Shown here: one piece after another, positions 13,948 to 16,859 of the stretch
Layout: every line of letters begins with the position of its first letter
How positions within the stretch are numbered: position 1 is the first letter of the stretch
From: Pseudomonas sp.
Lineage (GTDB): Bacteria; Pseudomonadota; Gammaproteobacteria; Pseudomonadales; Pseudomonadaceae
Length of the DNA stretch: 16,859 bases
Direction of reading: 5' to 3'
Assembly: GCF_030147005.1 (NCBI RefSeq)
Contig: NZ_JASLAW010000119.1
Location: forward strand, 1-16,859
The notes under the pieces: model-generated
Seen by the model: only the letters and a program-made list of their open reading frames with translations
Told to the model about the DNA's origin: nothing
Databases searched by the model: none
Made by a program: the position numbers and the translations under genes

Positions 13948-14712
13948 ATGAATACCTTCCTCGCGTTCTACCAGGATATCGGCCCCGCCTTGACCCTGCT
14001 TGTGCTCGGCACTTTCATGCTGGCCGGCACCGTTAAAGGGGTGATCGGCCTCGGCCTGCCTACCGTGGCCATGGGCATGCTCGGCCTGGCTATGTTGCCG
14101 GCGCAGGCTGCGGCGCTGCTGATCGTCCCTTCAACGGTCACCAACCTCTGGCAACTGGCGTTTGGCGGCCATTTGAGTGCCTTGCTCAAGCGCCTGTGGC
14201 CGATGCTGCTGCTGATTTTTCTTGGCACCGGGCTTGGCACGTTATGGCTGGGGATGAGCGGTGGGCCCTGGGTGGGGCGTGCCTTGGGCGGGGCGCTGCT
14301 GGTGTATGCGCTGAGCGGGTTGTTTCTGCCCACCTTCCACCTCAAGCCCCGGAGCGAGCGCTGGCTGGGACCGTTGTGCGGGCTGATTACCGGCGTTATC
14401 ACCTCGGTTACCGGTGTCTTCGTGATTCCTGCGGTGCCGTACCTGCAAGCATTAGGCTTGAATCGCGATCAGTTGGTACAGGCGCTGGGGCTGTCGTTTA
14501 CCGTGTCGACCCTGGCACTGGCCGCCGGGCTGGCCTGGCGCGGAACCCTCGGTGGCGGTGAAGTCGGCGCGTCGTTGTTGGCACTGGTGCCGGCATTGCT
14601 GGGGATGTGGCTGGGCCAGGCGGTACGCCAACGCATCAGTGCGCAGTGGTTCAAGCGGGTTTTTTTCACCGGCATGGCGCTGTTGGGCGGTCATTTGTTG
14701 CTGGGTGGTTAA
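13948..14712 (+). CDS. TauE/SafE-family membrane transporter
   Basis: This is an integral membrane protein of 254 residues with about eight hydrophobic segments, the size and hydropathy of the TauE/SafE (DUF81) family proposed to export sulfite, sulfoacetate or other small anions. The internal duplication of the family shows as GTVKGVIGLGLPTVAMGML (about 27-45) and GVITSVTGVFVIPAVPYLQA (about 149-168). The substrate cannot be read from sequence. The ATG at 13948 agrees with family starts but lacks a clear Shine-Dalgarno. It sits between two LysR genes, and either could control it. Confidence 0.85.
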   Translation: MNTFLAFYQDIGPALTLLVLGTFMLAGTVKGVIGLGLPTVAMGMLGLAMLPAQAAALLIVPSTVTNLWQLAFGGHLSALLKRLWPMLLLIFLGTGLGTLWLGMSGGPWVGRALGGALLVYALSGLFLPTFHLKPRSERWLGPLCGLITGVITSVTGVFVIPAVPYLQALGLNRDQLVQALGLSFTVSTLALAAGLAWRGTLGGGEVGASLLALVPALLGMWLGQAVRQRISAQWFKRVFFTGMALLGGHLLLGG

Positions 14713-14752
14713 TAATGAGCGCGCCTCCGTGAGCCGATCATAAGGACCGCCC

Positions 14753-15649
14753 GTGAAAGCCCGATCCGATGAACTACAGATCTTTGTCAGCGTGATCGAG
14801 TGCGGCTCGATCTCCGCCGCCGCCGAGCAGGTCGGACAGACGCCGTCGGCGGTCAGTCGCACCTTGTCGCGCCTGGAAGCCAAGCTCGACACCACCCTGA
14901 TCAACCGCACCACGCGGCGCATGGACCTGACCGAAGAGGGCCGGTATTTCTTCGAGCAGGCCAAGGTGATCCTGGCGCAGATGGAAGAGCTGGAAGAGCG
15001 CCTGTCGTCACGCCGCGAAAACCCGGCCGGGCGGCTGCGCATCAATGCGGCGGTGCCGTTCATGCTGCACGGGATCATGCCGTACATTGGCGAGTTTCGT
15101 GGCCTGTACCCGGATATCCAATTGGAGCTGAACAGCGACGATTTGATCATCGACCTGCTGGAACAAAGCACCGACATTGCCATTCGTATCGGCGCCCTGG
15201 CTGATTCCACCCTGCATGCCCGCGCCTTGGGCAGCACGCCGCTGCACATCCTGGCCAGCGCCGAATACCTCAAGCAACACGGCACGCCGACCACTGTCGC
15301 CGAATTGGCCGGGCATACGTTGCTGGGGTTCACCCAGACCGACACCCTCAACCATTGGCCGCTGCGTCACGCGCAGGGCGACCGCTGGCTGATCCAGCCG
15401 AGCATTGCCGCATCCAGCGGTGAAACGGTGCGCCACCTGGCACTGGAGGGGCAGGGCATTTGCTGCCTGTCCAACTTCATGACCCATAAAGACATCGATA
15501 CCGGGCGCCTGGTACCGCTCCTGGAAGCCTTCAACAGTGGCTATCGCCAGCCGATTCATGCGGTGTACTACCGCAACTCGCAACTGGCGTTGCGTATCCA
15601 GTGCTTCCTGGACTTCATCCAGGCCAAGCTGGCACGGTATGCCGTTTGA
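14753..15649 (+). CDS. LysR-family regulator, CrgA/DmlR-like
   Basis: This 298-residue protein opens MKARSDELQIFVSVIECGSI and has the helix-turn-helix AAEQVGQTPSAVSRTLSRLE (residues about 22-41) followed by RTTRRMDLTEEGRYFFEQ, typical of the large YafC/CrgA/DmlR branch. The C-terminal domain is a LysR effector-binding fold (DIAIRIGALADSTLHARALG). A GTG start at 14753 is supported by AAGGA 6-7 nt upstream. The gene follows the TauE/SafE gene by 40 bp on the same strand and precedes the SDR-like gene by 103 bp. Members of this branch often control an adjacent dehydrogenase, making the SDR gene a candidate target. The effector is unknown. Confidence 0.88.
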   Translation: MKARSDELQIFVSVIECGSISAAAEQVGQTPSAVSRTLSRLEAKLDTTLINRTTRRMDLTEEGRYFFEQAKVILAQMEELEERLSSRRENPAGRLRINAAVPFMLHGIMPYIGEFRGLYPDIQLELNSDDLIIDLLEQSTDIAIRIGALADSTLHARALGSTPLHILASAEYLKQHGTPTTVAELAGHTLLGFTQTDTLNHWPLRHAQGDRWLIQPSIAASSGETVRHLALEGQGICCLSNFMTHKDIDTGRLVPLLEAFNSGYRQPIHAVYYRNSQLALRIQCFLDFIQAKLARYAV

Positions 15650-15752
15650 TTCGTGACTCGCGCGCAAGAGTGAATTGGCCAACGCGGGCTTATTCGACAG
15701 CCAGGGGTGGCTGATACTGGGCTCATCACTTACCCAGTCAGGAGCACTCTCC

Positions 15753-16646
15753 ATGAATGTATTCGTTACCGGCGCCGCAGGTTTTATCGGCGGTTCCATC
15801 GCCACCGGCCTGATCAAGGCCGGGCACACCGTCACCGGCCTGGTGCGCAGCGCCGAGCAAGCCGCTGAAATGACCGCACTGGGTATCAGCCCGGTGATCG
15901 GTACCCTCGATGACGCCGCGGTATTGACCCAACAGGCGCAGCAAGCCGATGCGGTGATCAATGCCGCCAGCAGCGATCATCGTGCCGGCGTCGAAACCCT
16001 GCTGGCCGCCCTGAAAGGCTCCAACAAGCCGTTCCTGCACACCAGCGGTTCGAGCATCGTCGGCGACGCGTCAGGCGGCAAGGCCAGTGATGTCATCTAT
16101 TTTGAGGACAACCTGCCGGAGCCGACCGCCGACAAGGCCGCGCGCGTGGCCATCGATAACCTGATCCTGGCCGCGGCCAAGGCGGGGGTGAATGCTGCGG
16201 TGATCTGCAACACGTTGATCTATGGTCACAGCCTGGGCGTGAAGCGCGACAGCGTGCAATTGCCGCGCTTGCTCAAGCAGGCACGCAAGAGTGGTGTGGT
16301 CCGCCACGTGGGGCCGGGGCAGAACATCTGGTCCAATGTGCATATCGAAGACGTGGTTGCGTTGTACCTGCTGGCGCTGACGAAGAATGTGCCGGGCACG
16401 TTCTACTTCGTGGAAAGCAGCGAGGCGGCATTTATCGACATGACCACTGCCATTGCCCAAGCGCTGAACCTGGGCGAGCCGCAGGATTGGCCATTGGCCG
16501 AGGCTGAAGCCGAGTGGGGTTATGAAATGGCCAACTACGGCCTGGGCTCCAACAGCCGGGTGCGTGGCAAGCATGCCCGTGAGCTGCTGGGTTGGGCGCC
16601 GAAGCGCACCTCGGTAGTGGAGTGGATTCGCAACGAGATGGTGTGA
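15753..16646 (+). CDS. SDR-like NAD(P)-binding epimerase/dehydratase family protein
   Basis: This 297-residue Rossmann-fold protein of the extended/atypical SDR group has the dinucleotide motif GAAGFIGG at 7-14 and LHTSGSSIVGD (95-105) in the place of the catalytic Ser/Thr strand. The catalytic Tyr-x-x-x-Lys that should follow is not seen; the region reads PTADKAARVAIDN (124-136). CNTLIYG (152-158) replaces the usual RPxxVYG. It may therefore be a binding or regulatory SDR or use another acid/base. The ATG at 15753 has GGAG nine nt upstream. The terminal BIME palindrome follows 47 bp after its stop. The substrate is unknown. Confidence 0.85.
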   Translation: MNVFVTGAAGFIGGSIATGLIKAGHTVTGLVRSAEQAAEMTALGISPVIGTLDDAAVLTQQAQQADAVINAASSDHRAGVETLLAALKGSNKPFLHTSGSSIVGDASGGKASDVIYFEDNLPEPTADKAARVAIDNLILAAAKAGVNAAVICNTLIYGHSLGVKRDSVQLPRLLKQARKSGVVRHVGPGQNIWSNVHIEDVVALYLLALTKNVPGTFYFVESSEAAFIDMTTAIAQALNLGEPQDWPLAEAEAEWGYEMANYGLGSNSRVRGKHARELLGWAPKRTSVVEWIRNEMV

Positions 16647-16693
16647 TGTTCGCTTGGTAACGAGGCGCTGCCTTCGCGGGCAAGGCCTAATGC

Positions 16694-16859
16694 CGGTCAG
16701 TTAAGCGCTAAAGCAGAAAAACCTGCGACCTGTGGCGAGGGAGCTTGCTCCCGTTGGACTGCGTAGCAGTCCCATTTTTGGGGCCGCTTCGCGCCCCAAC
16801 GGGAGCAAGCTCCCTCGCCACAGGTCGCAGGTTTTTCTGCTTTAGCGCTTAACTGACCG
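16694..16859. repeat. Large perfect palindrome enclosing a BIME
   Basis: The left arm 16694-16757 and the right arm 16796-16859 are perfect inverted copies (64 bp each) around a 38-bp centre that itself folds into ACTGC/GCAGT and GGGGC/GCCCC stems. The inner part (16730-16823) is the reverse complement of the BIME at 1-94. The outer part (GCGCTAAAGCAGAAAAACC and complement) is unrelated to REP sequence and is mirrored as well. It ends exactly at the window edge, so the true arms may be longer. Because T-runs follow the stem in both directions it could be a bidirectional terminator after the SDR gene. Confidence 0.85.

Overview
The window reads as chromosomal DNA of a fluorescent-group Pseudomonas. 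It is GC-rich. The kynureninase has the length (416 residues) and active-site numbering of the well-studied P. fluorescens enzyme, and the intergenic spaces carry REP/BIME palindromes with the core GGGAGCAAGCTCCC that are typical of this group. I see no rRNA, tRNA, CRISPR array, insertion sequence or phage gene.

Left part (1-5950): after a BIME (1-94), four genes lie on the minus strand in the transcription order antA, antB, antC, aroP. They encode the three components of anthranilate 1,2-dioxygenase and an aromatic amino acid permease. A second BIME sits between antB and antC. The AraC/XylS-type activator gene antR is divergent from antA. The 312-bp antA/antR space holds repeated GGATA boxes, a likely antA promoter, and two palindromic elements facing each other as an inverted pair.

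Middle (5987-9378): the LysR-type gene catR is divergent from catB-catC-catA, which turn catechol into 3-oxoadipate enol-lactone. The catR/catB space holds two clean dyads matching the usual repressor-site and activator-site arrangement of a LysR regulator.

Next (9440-12807): an Lrp/AsnC regulator (kynR) is divergent from kynU (kynureninase), which is followed by an amino acid permease. kynA and kynB, the two earlier steps from tryptophan, are not in this window.

Together these genes make a compact funnel: kynurenine -> anthranilate (KynU) -> catechol (AntABC) -> cis,cis-muconate (CatA) -> muconolactone (CatB) -> enol-lactone (CatC). Three local regulators and two transporters accompany it. 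AAYAAYAA/AANAANAA-type motifs just upstream of both transporter start codons suggest Hfq/Crc catabolite repression of uptake.

Right part (12753-16646) is less specific: a LysR regulator overlapping the permease tail to tail, a REP-rich spacer, a TauE/SafE-family membrane protein, a second LysR regulator of the CrgA/DmlR type, and an SDR-like NAD(P)-binding protein without the usual YxxxK motif. The window ends in a palindrome with perfect 64-bp arms. Its core is the inverted copy of the BIME at position 1, so near-identical repeats in opposite orientation bracket the whole window.

The ordinary gene content is well supported. The regulatory elements were found by eye and need computation or experiment.
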